Below are positions 63,504-64,000 of a stretch of 64,000 bases of DNA, in pieces. The number at the start of each line of letters is the position of its first letter. Within the stretch, counting starts at the first letter, position 1. Origin of the DNA: JALZAI01 sp038212215 (GTDB lineage: Bacteria > Actinomycetota > Actinomycetes > Mycobacteriales > Jatrophihabitantaceae); contig JBBQUT010000002.1 in NCBI GenBank assembly GCA_038212215.1, positions 124,001-188,000 of the forward strand, in the 5' to 3' direction. The notes below the pieces were generated by a model. It saw nothing but the letters and a program-made list of their open reading frames with translations. It was not told the origin of the DNA and ran no database searches. Position numbers and translations under genes: made by a program.

Positions 63504-63923
63504 ATGAGCGACAGTGCGCCGGGCGTGACGGTGCTCGTTTACAGCAATTCCGCCGAACTGCGGGCTCGCGTGCGCACCGCTGTCGGGCGCCGACCGGCTC
63601 CGGACACCGGGCGGATCGAGTGGGTGGAATGCGCGACGAACGCCGAAGTCATCGCCCAGCTCGACGAGGGCGGCCTGGACGTGGTGATCGTCGACGGCGA
63701 AGCGCAGCCGACCGGCGGCATGGGCCTGGCTCGCCAGTTCAAGTACGAGATCGACGACTGCCCGCCCATCGTGGTGCTGATCGCGCGTCCGCAGGACGGC
63801 TGGCTGGCGAGCTGGTCGCTGGCGGACGCGGTGATCCACATGCCGCTCGATCCGATCGAGGCCGCCCACGTCGTCGCCGCGCAGATCCGGGGGCGCCACA
63901 GCGGCGTCCCTGTCGTCAGGTGA
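63504..63923 (+). CDS. Degenerate receiver-like protein upstream of trpD
   Basis: Protein of 139 residues with a CheY-like alternating pattern: VTVLVYSNSAEL, LDVVIVDGEAQPTGG and PPIVVLIARPQDGW. The phospho-site Asp of the third strand is present, but the acidic pair after the first strand (NS instead of DD) and the Lys of the fifth strand are missing. Phosphorylation by a kinase is therefore unlikely; it may act as a binding module. No output domain is present. Its stop overlaps the trpD start (GTGA). It is divergent from ctaE. Confidence 0.7.
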   Translation: MSDSAPGVTVLVYSNSAELRARVRTAVGRRPAPDTGRIEWVECATNAEVIAQLDEGGLDVVIVDGEAQPTGGMGLARQFKYEIDDCPPIVVLIARPQDGWLASWSLADAVIHMPLDPIEAAHVVAAQIRGRHSGVPVVR

Positions 63924-64000
63924 CGGCACCGGGCGCGCTCAGCTGGCCGGCGGTCCTCAGCACGCTGATGCGCGGTGAGGATCTTCTCGCGTCCGACACG
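63920..64000 (+). CDS. trpD: Anthranilate phosphoribosyltransferase, partial (N terminus)
   Basis: Twenty-seven codons are visible before the window ends: VTAPGALSWPAVLSTLMRGE then DLLASDT. This matches the usual TrpD start (SWPxVLxxLxxGEDL..DT). It transfers phosphoribose to anthranilate in tryptophan synthesis. trpD beside ctaE is also the mycobacterial order, which supports the call. The GTG overlaps the preceding stop. Confidence 0.75.
   Translation, partial: MTAPGALSWPAVLSTLMRGEDLLASDT

Overview
The window is a high-GC chromosome segment from an actinobacterium. The gene order is, from memory, close to the Mycobacterium tuberculosis block that runs from trpD/ctaE/qcrCAB through ctaF, ctaC, asnB, the adenosine-kinase-like gene, the HesB gene, cobT, gcvT, pepA, the E2 and lpd genes, lipB, lipA, the DUF4191 and RDD genes to glnA. 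The genus cannot be fixed by eye. Frankiales-like or Jatrophihabitans-like relatives are possible. Many neighbours overlap by 4 bases (ATGA or GTGA), which points to translationally coupled operons.

Layout. 1-1.3 kb: two GAF regulators in tandem, the first cut by the window edge. 1.4-5.7 kb: a DedA membrane protein, a GT-C-like glycosyltransferase and a KAS III domain fused to an unrecognised N-terminal region. 5.7-10.9 kb: a polyhydroxyalkanoate (PHA) cluster on the minus strand with reductase, phasin, XRE regulator, PHA synthase, alpha/beta hydrolase and a second SDR. 11.2-17.2 kb: cydA, cydB and a fused cydDC, preceded by a DosR-type palindrome. 17.3-21.6 kb: a scarred accessory region next to glnA, holding a CopD protein without its CopC part, two decayed antitoxin genes, an IS630 remnant and one intact toxin-antitoxin pair. 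A 29-bp direct repeat of the glnA 3' end bounds most of it. 21.6-31 kb: glnA, RDD, DUF4191, an NlpC/P60 hydrolase, lipA-lipB, an MMPL transporter, an S51 peptidase and endonuclease IV. 31-41 kb: a Ser/Thr kinase, an epimerase, E2, lpdA, pepA, gcvT and an AI-2E family membrane protein.

The most interesting part is 39.9-48.4 kb. A cobalamin riboswitch stands in front of a tightly coupled minus-strand operon. The operon encodes a secreted alpha/alpha-barrel protein with a LAxTG anchor, a secreted DUF4430-type protein, the T, A (two fused ATPases) and S parts of an ECF importer, a divergent CobT-like protein and the AI-2E protein. The two secreted proteins resemble the two domains of animal intrinsic factor and transcobalamin. 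I read this as a surface corrinoid-capture system that feeds an ECF importer. That is inference from the riboswitch, the domains and the operon structure.

48.5-64 kb: a small conserved protein, a second MMPL transporter divergent from a two-component system, a DUF3043 protein, an iron-sulfur carrier, a PfkB kinase, asnB, ctaC-ctaF, then the cytochrome bc1 genes qcrB-qcrA-qcrC and ctaE on the other strand, a degenerate receiver protein and the start of trpD. Short tandem duplications that cover or abut stop codons recur across the window (25.3, 35.4, 45.8, 54.1, 55.3 kb).
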